From contig CAYGSJ010000001.1 in assembly GCA_964352665.1 (NCBI GenBank), positions 62,001-126,000 of the forward strand: 64,000 nucleotides of DNA, in the 5' to 3' direction. The DNA comes from UBA1672 sp964352665 (GTDB lineage: Bacteria; Pseudomonadota; Alphaproteobacteria; Micavibrionales; Micavibrionaceae). Position 1 is the first letter of the stretch, and every line of letters begins with the position of its first letter. The notes beneath the pieces are model-generated. The model did not search any database. It was not told the DNA's origin and was given only the letters and a program-made list of their open reading frames with translations. Positions 52,864-62,641 of this stretch are shown here, piece by piece. A program made the position numbers and the translations under genes.

Positions 52864-54264
52864 TTAGCCAAATAAATTAAGGACCTCATGTGCAAAACTG
52901 TGCAAAGTGTCATCTCTGGCACCCATAATCACTATTCGATCACCTTTTTTTGCACTATAGGCAAGAAAGTCTGCTATTTCTTGTCTTTCCGAAAACCAAT
53001 GTGCCTTCAGCCCTAATTCCTTTAACCGGTTAATAATATCCTTTGCTGTCACAGAGCGATCAACCGTACCGCCGGCATAATAGACTTCGGGCATAAGGAT
53101 CACATCATCAGGACCCAAATTAACAGAAAAAGATTCTATAATTTCCCTGCCCATTAGTTTTAAAGGCCCATAACCATGCGCCTGAAACATTACAATCAGG
53201 CGGCCATCAAAAGCTTTAAGTGTACTAAGCGTCGCTGAAATTTTATCTGGATTATGGGCAAAATCGTCGATGACTGAGATACCATCTTTTGTACCTATAA
53301 ACTCCAAACGTCTATGAATGCCTTGAAATTTTTCTAAAGCAGTAACGCACACCTTCATATCAAGCCCTATGGCAAAACATACGGCAAGCGCCCCCAGAGC
53401 ATTTTCTACATTATGTTTTCCCGGCACACCTAAATTGACCTGAAAAGTTTCGTCATCGATTTGTAATAAAAAAGAAATACCTCCTGCTAAAGGGCAAATA
53501 TCCTTTGCCAGAAGATCCGCATCTTTTGATTTAATTCCGTAGCTTATAATTCTCTTATGAACTTTGCTATTACAGAGAGATTTAACCTCTTCCTGATCTA
53601 AATTTACAATTATTGCATCTGAAGTTCTGGCAAGGTAATCACCAAATAATTGCTGTAATTCAGCAAGAGACTTATGATCAAGCGCAATGTTGTTCAAGAC
53701 AGATATGGAAGGGTAATAGTGCGCAATCGAACCATCACTTTCGTCCATTTCAGCTATAAAAATATCACTAGCATCTTGCCCTGCCCTTACGCCAGAAAAT
53801 TTATCTGTTTTACTTTCGCGCAAATTAATTATCTCACCACCATTTACCAAGGTAGGATCAAGGCCCAGCTCGCTGATTATTGTACCAATCATACCTGTAA
53901 CCGTTGATTTTCCGCTTGTACCTGCGATAGCTATTTTTTGTTTGGCTTGATTAAAAACTTTCGCGAGAAGTTCTCCACGCGAAATTATTTTTAATTTCAA
54001 ATCAAAAGCTGCTTTTACATCCGGAATAGTATTTTCAACAGCTGTTGATACTACAAAATAGTCAATGGCATCCGTTACGCTCTCGCCATCTTGGGAAACG
54101 ATACTAATCCCTACGTCTTGTAAGCTTTTAAATTTCTCTGGGGTTTTTCCATGATCATAGGCACGATCAGATCCTAAAATAGTATGCCCTGTTTTTTTTA
54201 GCAGCACAGCTAATGGCATCATACCGCTTCCGCCAATGCCACAAAAAAAATAGGTTTCAGACAT
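52864..54264 (-). CDS. Divergent Mur ligase (MurC/Mpl-like)
   Basis: 466 residues, the normal three-domain size. N-terminal GIGGSGMMPLAVLLKKTG and GSDRAYD resemble MurC; the ATP loop reads GTSGKSTVTGM (MurC: GTHGKTTT); MDESDGS and ALDHKS are Mur-like; the C-terminal domain has VIDDFAHNP and ends with GARDDTLHSFA, the form found in MurF/folate-synthase-type ligases. MurC (L-Ala to UDP-MurNAc) and Mpl (peptide recycling) are both possible. It lies outside any division/cell-wall cluster and follows a lipoprotein gene by 5 bases. Confidence 0.82.
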   Translation of the reverse strand: MSETYFFCGIGGSGMMPLAVLLKKTGHTILGSDRAYDHGKTPEKFKSLQDVGISIVSQDGESVTDAIDYFVVSTAVENTIPDVKAAFDLKLKIISRGELLAKVFNQAKQKIAIAGTSGKSTVTGMIGTIISELGLDPTLVNGGEIINLRESKTDKFSGVRAGQDASDIFIAEMDESDGSIAHYYPSISVLNNIALDHKSLAELQQLFGDYLARTSDAIIVNLDQEEVKSLCNSKVHKRIISYGIKSKDADLLAKDICPLAGGISFLLQIDDETFQVNLGVPGKHNVENALGALAVCFAIGLDMKVCVTALEKFQGIHRRLEFIGTKDGISVIDDFAHNPDKISATLSTLKAFDGRLIVMFQAHGYGPLKLMGREIIESFSVNLGPDDVILMPEVYYAGGTVDRSVTAKDIINRLKELGLKAHWFSERQEIADFLAYSAKKGDRIVIMGARDDTLHSFAHEVLNLFG

Positions 54265-54269
54265 TCTTA

Positions 54270-54944
54270 TTATTGACCCGGGTATAATGATAAGGGATCA
54301 TCACTGACCACCTCTCCAGCCTCTGGATTTAAGTCCTGTAAAACAGAATGTAAATCGCCTTTGTTCTCACCATCTTGGGCAGGTTCTTCTATATAATCAT
54401 TATAATCATTTTCCATGCCCTCTCCTCTTCTGACTAAAGGCTGATCAATTTTATACTTATCAGAGTTAAGTCTTGGCTTACCAGGTAAAAACTCTTCCAG
54501 ATCATATGTTTCAGGCTGTCGAATATCACTATTATTATGAGTTGGAAGCGGATTAGGAATAATTTTTTCCTGTGAAAAATCTATTGCTATATATGACGGA
54601 TAATAAAACAAAGAATTTGAAGCGTAATCCCAAGCCATGCCCGGAGGACCACCCCATATAGCTCTTTGACTGAACTGGGCCGGTACTATGGTTTCAATCG
54701 TTCTGTTACCCGGGGCATTACACTTCACGGTCATATCCTTTTCAGATTTTTTAATATTTACTGTCTGTGGCGGAAAAACCCGATATTTCAATTTATTTAC
54801 GTAAACATAGCAAACCGCGCTTTGTGCGTCTAAAGTTTCAAAAGTAATATCCTGATTAGATGACTCGACACTATAAGCGCAGCCATTTAAAACAAATAAT
54901 AGTAAAAAAATAAAAGTACAAAAAAGAGAGTTACGTAGAATCAT
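54270..54944 (-). CDS. Uncharacterised lipoprotein
   Basis: 224 residues, not recognised. Signal peptide with lipobox VLNGC (C22 lipidated). The mature part has a short beta-rich domain (about 30-125, with two Cys, VCYVYV and VKCNAP) and a long acidic, proline/Asn-rich tail. Transcribed just before the Mur-ligase gene, so possibly cell-envelope related. Confidence 0.78.
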   Translation of the reverse strand: MILRNSLFCTFIFLLLFVLNGCAYSVESSNQDITFETLDAQSAVCYVYVNKLKYRVFPPQTVNIKKSEKDMTVKCNAPGNRTIETIVPAQFSQRAIWGGPPGMAWDYASNSLFYYPSYIAIDFSQEKIIPNPLPTHNNSDIRQPETYDLEEFLPGKPRLNSDKYKIDQPLVRRGEGMENDYNDYIEEPAQDGENKGDLHSVLQDLNPEAGEVVSDDPLSLYPGQ

Positions 54945-55029
54945 TAAAGGGTCCTGAAAAAGCGTTTACACAGTACAGAGTATAGAAATTGATTACTTGT
55001 TACAATTCTATGATCTTACATAGCCATTT

Positions 55030-57642
55030 TTAAGCCACAGACTTTTCTTCTAAATCTTTGTTACTTTTAGTGATAATAAAGTCTAAGGCATCTTTTTTTA
55101 CATCAATTTTAACAGACGAATCCATAGCTATATCTCCGTTTAAAAGCATTTCTGCAAGCTTGTTTTGCAAATATACTTGAATAACGCGTTTAAGAGGGCG
55201 TGCCCCATAGGCTGGATCGTATCCACGTTCCGAAATCCAGCTTTTAGCACTATCACTTAGTTCTAGAGTAACGTGTTGTGCCGCTAAAAGATCGTGCAAA
55301 TATCCAAGCTGAATATCAACAATACCTTTAATTTTATCGCGTGTAAGGCGGCTAAATAGCAAAATTTCATCAATACGATTCAAAAACTCCGGGCGAAAAG
55401 ATGAGCGCACAACACTCATCACGTCTTTGCGAACTGAATCAACTGTTTCGTCATCTTTCTGATTTACCAAAAATTCACTGCCCAGATTTGACGTCATGAT
55501 AAGTAGAGTATTACTAAAGTTAACAGTACGCCCCTGCCCGTCTGTAAGACGCCCATCGTCTAGAACTTGCAAAAGCACATTAAAAACATCGGGGTGAGCC
55601 TTCTCAATTTCATCAAATAAGACAACCTGATAAGGACGACGACGAACAGATTCTGTTAAAGCTCCTCCCTCTTCATACCCCACATAGCCAGGAGGAGCCC
55701 CTAGCATGCGTGAAACTGAGTGTTTTTCCATATATTCTGACATATCAAGACGGACCATAGCGGTTTCATCATCAAACAAAAATTCTGCCAATGCTTTAGT
55801 AAGCTCTGTCTTTCCAACACCTGTTGGACCAAGAAAAAGAAACGATCCAATAGGACGATTAGGATCTTGAAGACCAGCACGCGAACGTCTTATAGCATTA
55901 GAAACAGCAGTTACGGCTTCTTCCTGACCCACGACCCTCTGACAAAGTTTATCTTCCATGCCAAGTAGCTTTTCACGCTCGCCTTCCATCATTTTGTCTA
56001 CAGGAATACCTGTCCATTTGCTCACGACATAAGCAATATCATCGGAAGTCACTTCTTCATTAATTAAATTATGGCTATCAGTAACAGAAGAATCTCTTAA
56101 TTTTTCTTCAAGTTTAGGAATTGTGTCATACTTTAACTCGCTTGCCCTTTCCCAGTTTCCCTCTCTCTCTACTTTTTCAAGCTCTATCCGGGCACGATCC
56201 AGACTTTCCGTATAACGTTGACCTGCGTTAAGTTTTTCTTTCTCTGCTTCCCACTGGCCTGTCAAATCAGCAGACTTGGACTCCAGATCTTTAAGTTCTA
56301 CATCTAATTTTTTTAACCGTTCTTTGGAGCCCTTATCTTTTTCTTTTTTTAGGGCCTCTCTCTCAATTTTCAGCTGAACAATGCGCCGATCAAGTTCGTC
56401 AATTTCCTCCGGCTTGCTATCTACTTGCATGCGAAGCCTTGAGGAAGCCTCGTCTATAAGGTCAATTGCCTTATCAGGCAAAAAACGATCTGTAATATAG
56501 CGATGTGATAAGGTTGAGGCAGATACGATGGCAGCATCAGTAATGCGCACCCCATGGTGAAGTTCATATTTTTCTTTAAGGCCGCGTAATATAGAAATTG
56601 TATCCTCTACAGTTGGCTCGGAAACAAAAACGGGCTGAAAACGACGTGCTAGAGCAGCATCTTTTTCTACATGTTTACGATATTCATCAAGTGTTGTGGC
56701 ACCAACCATATGCAATTCACCCCTAGCCAAAGCTGGTTTAAGCATATTAGAGGCATCCATAGATCCTTCGCTTTTTCCTGCGCCAACAAGCGTATGCATT
56801 TCATCCAGAAATAAAATAATTTCACCAGAAGCCGACGCAATTTCATCTACTACGGCCTTCAGACGTTCTTCAAACTCACCTCTGAATTTTGCCCCTGCTA
56901 ACAAAGCCCCTAGATCAAGAGACATAAGACGTTTATCTTTTAGGGACTCTGGCACATCTCCATTTACAATGCGTTGGGCTAAACCCTCTACAATAGCTGT
57001 TTTACCAACACCGGGCTCTCCTATTAAAACCGGATTATTTTTTGTACGACGAGAAAGAACCTGAATTGTTCTGCGAATTTCCTCTTCACGCCCTATAATA
57101 GGATCAAGCTTTCCTGAGCGTGCAGATTCTGTAACGTCTTGCGCATATTTTTTTAGGGCATCAAACTGATCTTCTGCCATCGGAGAATCTGCAGTGCGGC
57201 CTTTTCTGACATCATTAATAACCTGATTAAGGTCTCTATCACTAACATTAGCTTCTTCAAGGTAACCGGCAACATCTGTTTTCTTGGCCATGATCATAGC
57301 TTGTAGGAACCGCTCTGTTGTGACAAAGCTATCTCCCGCCTTTTCTGCTATTGTCTCTGCGTCAGCTGCGATTTTTGCCAGATCGCCTGATAACCTTAGC
57401 TGTCCTGAACCTGAACCTTGAACGACTGGAAATTTAGTTATAGCGCGATCAATAGAATTTTTAAGATTTGGCAAATCTCCGTCACAGCCCTGCACTAGCT
57501 TTGCAACCTGAGCATCACGATCATCAAGCATAACTTTTAACAAATGTTCGGGCTCAAGAGACTGGTGACTATGACGTATTGCAAGCGTCTGTGCCTCTTG
57601 TAAAAAGCCTTTAGTTTTTTCGGTCAGTTTGTCAAAATTCAT
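55030..57642 (-). CDS. clpB: ATP-dependent disaggregase ClpB
   Basis: 870 residues from the ATG at 57642 (GGAGG 7 bases before it; longer forms upstream lack support). N-domain LEPEHLLKVML, first AAA+ with GEPGVGKTA and LFLDEMHTLVGAG, coiled-coil middle domain (about 400-530) that identifies ClpB rather than ClpA/C, second AAA+ with GPTGVGKTE. Frees aggregated proteins with DnaK. Confidence 0.97.
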   Translation of the reverse strand: MNFDKLTEKTKGFLQEAQTLAIRHSHQSLEPEHLLKVMLDDRDAQVAKLVQGCDGDLPNLKNSIDRAITKFPVVQGSGSGQLRLSGDLAKIAADAETIAEKAGDSFVTTERFLQAMIMAKKTDVAGYLEEANVSDRDLNQVINDVRKGRTADSPMAEDQFDALKKYAQDVTESARSGKLDPIIGREEEIRRTIQVLSRRTKNNPVLIGEPGVGKTAIVEGLAQRIVNGDVPESLKDKRLMSLDLGALLAGAKFRGEFEERLKAVVDEIASASGEIILFLDEMHTLVGAGKSEGSMDASNMLKPALARGELHMVGATTLDEYRKHVEKDAALARRFQPVFVSEPTVEDTISILRGLKEKYELHHGVRITDAAIVSASTLSHRYITDRFLPDKAIDLIDEASSRLRMQVDSKPEEIDELDRRIVQLKIEREALKKEKDKGSKERLKKLDVELKDLESKSADLTGQWEAEKEKLNAGQRYTESLDRARIELEKVEREGNWERASELKYDTIPKLEEKLRDSSVTDSHNLINEEVTSDDIAYVVSKWTGIPVDKMMEGEREKLLGMEDKLCQRVVGQEEAVTAVSNAIRRSRAGLQDPNRPIGSFLFLGPTGVGKTELTKALAEFLFDDETAMVRLDMSEYMEKHSVSRMLGAPPGYVGYEEGGALTESVRRRPYQVVLFDEIEKAHPDVFNVLLQVLDDGRLTDGQGRTVNFSNTLLIMTSNLGSEFLVNQKDDETVDSVRKDVMSVVRSSFRPEFLNRIDEILLFSRLTRDKIKGIVDIQLGYLHDLLAAQHVTLELSDSAKSWISERGYDPAYGARPLKRVIQVYLQNKLAEMLLNGDIAMDSSVKIDVKKDALDFIITKSNKDLEEKSVA

Positions 57643-57707
57643 AACCATCCTCCGGTTATTACAGTATTCGTAACAAAGCACATTTTGCTTACAAAAAAAA
57701 CCATTGT

Positions 57708-57738
57708 TAAAAGAAAAAGGGCAGTTAATAAACCGCCC
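57708..57738 (-). terminator. Terminator of the DUF4167 gene
   Basis: Minus strand GGGCGGTT/AACTGCCC with one G-U pair and a 4-base loop, then CCTTTTTCTTTT. It ends the DUF4167 transcript before clpB, so clpB has its own promoter. Confidence 0.85.
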
Positions 57739-57764
57739 AATAGCAAATAAAACTGTCCTTAATA

Positions 57765-58202
57765 CTAATCTGCTGTTTCAGTTTCTTGATCAGAGTGCAC
57801 TTTTTCTACTGAAACATCGGGGCCCAAAATGCTTGCTGGCAATGACAGATCTTCAATAGCTACAGATGCTTTATTCTCTACTTTGTTGCCTTCGTTTTCC
57901 TGAACAGGCTTGCTATCTCTAAGGCCTTTAATACTCTCAGTATCCTGCGCATTACTAAACTCATTGATAATGCGAATATAATGCTCTGCGTGCTGATAAT
58001 AATTCTCTGCAATAGTATGATCACCCGAAGATGAGGCATCCTTTGCCAAAGCCAAATATTTCTCAGCAACTTGATGCGCTGTACCTCTGATGCGCACATC
58101 TGGGCCATTACTATCAAAAACTTGAGTTCTTTGTTGGCCATTACTACGGCGACCGTTGTTGCTACGGTTTCTGTTTCGTCTACTTGATGTTCCGTGTCTC
58201 AT
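57765..58202 (-). CDS. DUF4167 RNA-binding-like protein
   Basis: 145 residues. Basic Arg/Asn-rich N-terminus (RRNRNRSNNGRRSNG) followed by the conserved RGTAHQVAEKYLALAKDA...HTIAENYYQHAEHY. The family is alphaproteobacterial and probably binds RNA; role unknown. Found in the common order prfA-prmC-DUF4167-clpB. Confidence 0.92.
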   Translation of the reverse strand: MRHGTSSRRNRNRSNNGRRSNGQQRTQVFDSNGPDVRIRGTAHQVAEKYLALAKDASSSGDHTIAENYYQHAEHYIRIINEFSNAQDTESIKGLRDSKPVQENEGNKVENKASVAIEDLSLPASILGPDVSVEKVHSDQETETAD

Positions 58203-58437
58203 TTTTTAGCCCATAAGATATTACAAAATTTTACACAAAGTTATGCACAACAAACACTTCCACCATACATGATTCACGTAGGTACAAGAAGCCCGATCAC
58301 TAAAGCTTTCAAAGTTAGACACAACATTTTGATATCGTTTTGTCCACACTCACCGTATGTTGTGTCTTCGTTGTGTTGAACATCTACAAACTACAGCCAA
58401 GTCGATTTTTCAATCAAGCCGTATCGTTAAAAAAAAA
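58203..58437. other. Non-coding region with DnaA-box-like sites and an 11-bp inverted repeat
   Basis: 235 bases between prmC and the DUF4167 gene, no credible gene. It contains TTATGCACA at 58241 (perfect match to the DnaA consensus TTATNCACA), near matches TTTTACACA (58229) and TTGTCCACA (58340), and a perfect 11-bp inverted repeat, AGACACAACAT (58317-58327) and ATGTTGTGTCT (58357-58367), around 29 bases that contain one of the boxes. Confidence 0.5.
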
Positions 58438-59295
58438 TTATTTATCCCCACTAGAGATTTCCACAACCCGCGGATTCCCTGAGTGATCAAGATGAACACG
58501 GCGTAGCGCAAATGTAGAGTCTTCCGCGAGTCGCATCACTTCTTTTTGCTGATCATAGCCAATTTCAAAAAGTGCGATTCCATCATTTTTTAAATAGTTT
58601 TTTAGTTGAGGAAAAATAATTTTATAGGCATCCAATCCATTATCTCCACCATCAAGTGCCAGAATCGGATCATGATTCTTAACTTCTGGAGCTAGTGTTG
58701 GTATTACCTGATTCGAGATATAAGGTGGATTTGATACAATAAGATCAAACTTTCTTTGTACAGATTCAAACCAGGAGCCTTGCAAAAAAACAGTTCTATC
58801 ATGCACGTTTAAAGCTTTTGCATTATTTTTTGCAATCTTTAAAGCTGGTTTTGATAAATCAATGCCGCAACCATTCGCATGAATCATCTCACATAAAAGA
58901 GTTATCAAAATACAACCTGATCCAGTGCCTAAATCCAATATTTCAAAAGGTGATGTTCGCTTTGAATATCTTTCGAGGGCAATATCGACAAGCCGCTCTG
59001 TATCAGGTCGTGGATCAAGTGTGTTTTCTGATATTTTAAAAGATCTACCCCAAAAGTCCTTATATCCAAAAATTCTTGATAACGGCTTGCCGGTCAATCT
59101 TTCGTTTAAGTCTTGTTTAATTTGAATGTAACAATTGTCATCAAGTTTTTGATCAGGATTAACAATAATATCCGACATTTCAAAAGATGACCGTTCTTCA
59201 ATTATAAACCGCGCATCTAATTCAGCTGTTTCAATACACGCTTGTTTTAAAGCGGCTGCAATTTCTTCATACACCTCTTTTAGAGTTATATGCAC
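58438..59295 (-). CDS. prmC: Release factor glutamine methyltransferase PrmC
   Basis: Methylates the Gln of the GGQ motif of release factors. 285 residues. Cofactor loop ILDLGTGSGCI, catalytic IVSNPPYIS. Follows prfA by one base, a classic prfA-prmC operon. Confidence 0.95.
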   Translation of the reverse strand: MHITLKEVYEEIAAALKQACIETAELDARFIIEERSSFEMSDIIVNPDQKLDDNCYIQIKQDLNERLTGKPLSRIFGYKDFWGRSFKISENTLDPRPDTERLVDIALERYSKRTSPFEILDLGTGSGCILITLLCEMIHANGCGIDLSKPALKIAKNNAKALNVHDRTVFLQGSWFESVQRKFDLIVSNPPYISNQVIPTLAPEVKNHDPILALDGGDNGLDAYKIIFPQLKNYLKNDGIALFEIGYDQQKEVMRLAEDSTFALRRVHLDHSGNPRVVEISSGDK

Positions 59296-59296
59296 T

Positions 59297-60361
59297 TCAG
59301 GATTCCAATCCAGCTAATGCCTCTGCATTACTCTCAGCTATCAGAGCGTCTATTACTTCATCCAGACATTCCCCACTTACAACATCTTCTAACTTGTAAA
59401 GTGTAAGGTTGATTCTGTGGTCTGTTAATCGGCCTTGCGGAAAATTATAGGTCCGAATACGTTCTGATCGATCACCGGAGCCCACTTGTGATTTACGATC
59501 TTCTGCTCGCTCATCAGCTAATTGCTGCCTCTTTAGATCATATAAACGTGTTCTTAAAACTGCCATACCTTTATCTTTGTTTTTGTGCTGAGAACGCTCA
59601 CTTTGACTTTCCACCACCAATCCTGTGGGAATATGGGTAATACGAACCGCGCTATCTGTTGTATTAACGTGCTGACCACCTGCGCCTTGTGAACGAAAAG
59701 TATCAATGCGCAAATCTTTTGTATCGATATGTACATCTACATCTTCTGCTTCGGGCAAAACTGCAACCGTAGCAGCAGAAGTATGAACCCGCCCTTGTGT
59801 TTCAGTTTTAGGTACACGTTGAACTCTGTGCACTCCTGACTCAAACTTAAGTTTAGAAAACACATTTGCGCCAGCAATTTGAACAATCACTTCTCTATAA
59901 CCACCAATATCATTTGGACTTTCTTCCATAACTTTGAATTGCCAGCCCATTTTCGAAGCATAGCCGCGGTACATAGAAAACAAATCTGCACTGAATAATG
60001 CTGCCTCATCACCACCTGTTCCAGCTCTAATCTCTAAAATAGCATTTTTAGTGTCGGCTTCATCCTTGGGTATAAGGGCTAAACGAATTCGTTTTTCTAA
60101 AACAGGAATGCGATGATCAAGCTTTCTGATATCGTCCTCTGCCATAGTTTTCATTTCAGGATCGTGAAGCAGTTCCTCTAACTCACTTTTTTCTTCTTCT
60201 GTTTTCTGGAGTTCTTCAATAGCTTCTACTACAGGACTGAGCTCTGCATATTCTACTGAGAGCTTTGTATACTGTTCGCCTGTTAATCCTCCTTCGGACA
60301 TTAAGGACGCCAGTTCTCTGTGGCGGTCCTGAATAGACGATAGTTTTTCCTTCATGGACAT
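59297..60361 (-). CDS. prfA: Peptide chain release factor 1
   Basis: 354 residues. Codon-reading PxT motif in QRVPKTETQG (184-186) identifies RF1; GAGGQHVN holds the GGQ at 228-230. Recognises UAA and UAG. The in-window prfC and prmC complete the termination set. Confidence 0.96.
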   Translation of the reverse strand: MSMKEKLSSIQDRHRELASLMSEGGLTGEQYTKLSVEYAELSPVVEAIEELQKTEEEKSELEELLHDPEMKTMAEDDIRKLDHRIPVLEKRIRLALIPKDEADTKNAILEIRAGTGGDEAALFSADLFSMYRGYASKMGWQFKVMEESPNDIGGYREVIVQIAGANVFSKLKFESGVHRVQRVPKTETQGRVHTSAATVAVLPEAEDVDVHIDTKDLRIDTFRSQGAGGQHVNTTDSAVRITHIPTGLVVESQSERSQHKNKDKGMAVLRTRLYDLKRQQLADERAEDRKSQVGSGDRSERIRTYNFPQGRLTDHRINLTLYKLEDVVSGECLDEVIDALIAESNAEALAGLES

Positions 60362-60438
60362 TATTTAAGCACTTTATAAATATTGATTATTCACGGGATA
60401 TCTAACTATATGTTTTTGATAAAAAACACAATAGATAG

Positions 60439-61305
60439 CTAAGGTACGCCTGCTTCAGAAGGCTCAGGATTTTGAAATTCCAACGTTCCCAGATAAGCGC
60501 TGTTTAGCGGAATATCCCTTCGAACATCACCGTCCTTACCTAAAGGTTTAAGCGCCCTACCATTTAATAAAATTTCGACATTCGCAGCATTTCCTAAAGA
60601 TATGCTTAGCCCTGGGCTATCAGGAACAAAATATTGGTCTCCTGAATTTAGTACTTCGGAAACAAGAACTTCGCCTTCGCTATTTTTTATTTCCACCCAA
60701 CTACTACCATTAATATTCAAAATAATGCCAGTATTTTGTTTCTGATTATCACCCATATTTTCTACAACCACATCATCGGTTGTCTCAGCTATTGGGCCAG
60801 AAACTTCAGGAATTGGTGGGTCTAACAAAATATCTCTATTCACATGCGTTTTTATGCCTTTTGGCACATCATCAATTTTAAGGATATCTGTCTGGTCAAT
60901 CCTATTGATAGAATAAATCGCTATAAAAAAGGCGCATGCCAAAATCATACTTAAAGTAAATAACCAAAAAGGCGGGGTTTTAGTTTCAGACGCTGGAACA
61001 GGAAAAGACAAGGAATCATTGGCCGGATTATCCATATATTGTGCCTTGAATAACTGTACAACTTTTGCACCATCAAGACCCAAATATTCAGCATAGTTAC
61101 GCACAAACCCTATGGCATAGACACGCCCTGGCAATTGTTTTATGTCACCTCTTTCAATTGCATCAATCTGAGAGCTTCTGATACGAAGTGCCGCTTCAAT
61201 ATCTTCTAATGTCTGGCGATAATGTATGCGCGTCCTACGTAACGCCTCGCCGACTTCAATATTCGCCATAGCTTCCAGTTCTTCGACTGGTAATTCATGT
61301 GTCAT
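60439..61305 (-). CDS. RodZ-like helix-turn-helix membrane protein
   Basis: 288 residues. HTH_25 domain (about 16-85, VGEALRRTRIHYRQTLEDIEAAL...IDAIERGDIKQLPGRVYAIGFVRNYAEYLGLD), one membrane segment (113-133) and a C-terminal DUF4115 domain ending in GNAANVEILLNGRALKPLG. RodZ links MreB to the envelope and helps rod shape. Between lysC and prfA on the minus strand. Confidence 0.88.
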   Translation of the reverse strand: MTHELPVEELEAMANIEVGEALRRTRIHYRQTLEDIEAALRIRSSQIDAIERGDIKQLPGRVYAIGFVRNYAEYLGLDGAKVVQLFKAQYMDNPANDSLSFPVPASETKTPPFWLFTLSMILACAFFIAIYSINRIDQTDILKIDDVPKGIKTHVNRDILLDPPIPEVSGPIAETTDDVVVENMGDNQKQNTGIILNINGSSWVEIKNSEGEVLVSEVLNSGDQYFVPDSPGLSISLGNAANVEILLNGRALKPLGKDGDVRRDIPLNSAYLGTLEFQNPEPSEAGVP

Positions 61306-61329
61306 AGTACAAAAAGTTTACGCTATTTA

Positions 61330-62559
61330 TTATTCTTTATCCAGCCCATAAGCAGCGTGAAGAGAACGCACTGCAAGCTCGGTGTAATCTTTTTCTATAA
61401 GAACACTGATCTTGATCTCTGATGTCGCAATAACCTGTATGTTTATGCTCTTTTCTGCCAAGGTTTTAAACATTGTGTTGGCAACACCAGCATGGCTTTT
61501 CATACCAATTCCAACAACAGAAACCGTAGCAACGTTCTTATCTACGATTATATTGCTATAAGTTAGATCCTTAGTAGCTTTAAGCGTGTTCACTGCTGTA
61601 TCCACTTCTGATAGAGGAGCTGTGAACGTCATATCTGTTTTGCCATCAGAAGAAATGTTTTGAACAATCATGTCTACATTCACGGCAGCTTTTGCTAGAG
61701 GCTCAAAAACCCTAGCAGCAACTCCCGGCACATCTGCAACACCTACAACTGTAATTTTTGCATCATTTGTATTGTGCGCAATACCACTTACTAATTCCTG
61801 TTCCACTATCTGATCCTCCGTTGTTACTAATGTACCTTTGCGATCGCTGCCAATATTTTCAGAAAAGCTTGAAAGCACTTGTATTGGCACACCATTTTTT
61901 GCGCCCATTTCAACCGAGCGCGTCTGTAAGACTTTGCTACCCAAAGAAGCCAACTCAAGCATTTCCTCATAAGAAATCTTATGAATTTTTCTTGCGTTAG
62001 GGACTATTCTTGGATCTGCTGTATAAACACCATCAACGTCCGTATATATATCACAGCGATCAGCTTTTAAAGCGGCAGCTAGCGCGACGGCCGAAGTATC
62101 AGACCCTCCCCGACCTAGAGTTGAAATTCTGCCTCTATCGGTTAAACCTTGAAATCCGGGCACGATAGCAACCTCTCCAGCTTCAAGCCTTCTATTCAGC
62201 TCTTCGGTGCTAATATCTTCTATACGGGCCTTACCATGGACGTCATTTGTCTTAATGGGTATTTGCCAACCTTGCCATGATCTGGCGGTTACCCCTTGCT
62301 TTTGTATTGCCATTGCCATTAAACCAGAAGTGATTTGTTCACCACTGGAAACAACAACATCGTACTCACGCACATCATGCATAGGACTGATTTGGCTACA
62401 ATAATCTACAAGCTTATTCGTCACGCCTGCCATAGCCGATACGACAACTACAACTTTATGCCCAGCCTGAACTTCGCGCACAACTTTATCCGCAGCACGC
62501 TCAATGCGCTCTATATCTGCGACAGAAGTTCCTCCAAATTTTGCAACAATCAGTGCCAT
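61330..62559 (-). CDS. lysC: Aspartate kinase
   Basis: 409 residues from the ATG at 62559 (homology start MALIVAKFGGTSVAD; AAGAGG just before it). Catalytic KFGGTSV and FTDVDGVYTADPR-type YTDVDGVYTADPRIV; two ACT domains at the C-terminus give feedback control. Opens the Lys/Met/Thr branch. Confidence 0.95.
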   Translation of the reverse strand: MALIVAKFGGTSVADIERIERAADKVVREVQAGHKVVVVVSAMAGVTNKLVDYCSQISPMHDVREYDVVVSSGEQITSGLMAMAIQKQGVTARSWQGWQIPIKTNDVHGKARIEDISTEELNRRLEAGEVAIVPGFQGLTDRGRISTLGRGGSDTSAVALAAALKADRCDIYTDVDGVYTADPRIVPNARKIHKISYEEMLELASLGSKVLQTRSVEMGAKNGVPIQVLSSFSENIGSDRKGTLVTTEDQIVEQELVSGIAHNTNDAKITVVGVADVPGVAARVFEPLAKAAVNVDMIVQNISSDGKTDMTFTAPLSEVDTAVNTLKATKDLTYSNIIVDKNVATVSVVGIGMKSHAGVANTMFKTLAEKSINIQVIATSEIKISVLIEKDYTELAVRSLHAAYGLDKE

Positions 62560-62641
62560 GCCTCTTAAACCATTGTGCTCTTGTAATTTTTCCAAGGGTT
62601 ATCCATACTCGTAGCCGAGAAAAAAATCAAAGGAATTTGCA

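Noticed and set aside
57642..57681. clpB start at 57681
   Set aside because: GGAGG sits 7 bases before the ATG at 57642 and the family starts at MNFDKLT.
58203..58437. Chromosomal origin of replication
   Set aside because: Only one perfect DnaA box, no dnaA, hemE, parAB or gidA beside it, and no AT-rich unwinding 13-mers. Kept as a site of interest, not called an origin.
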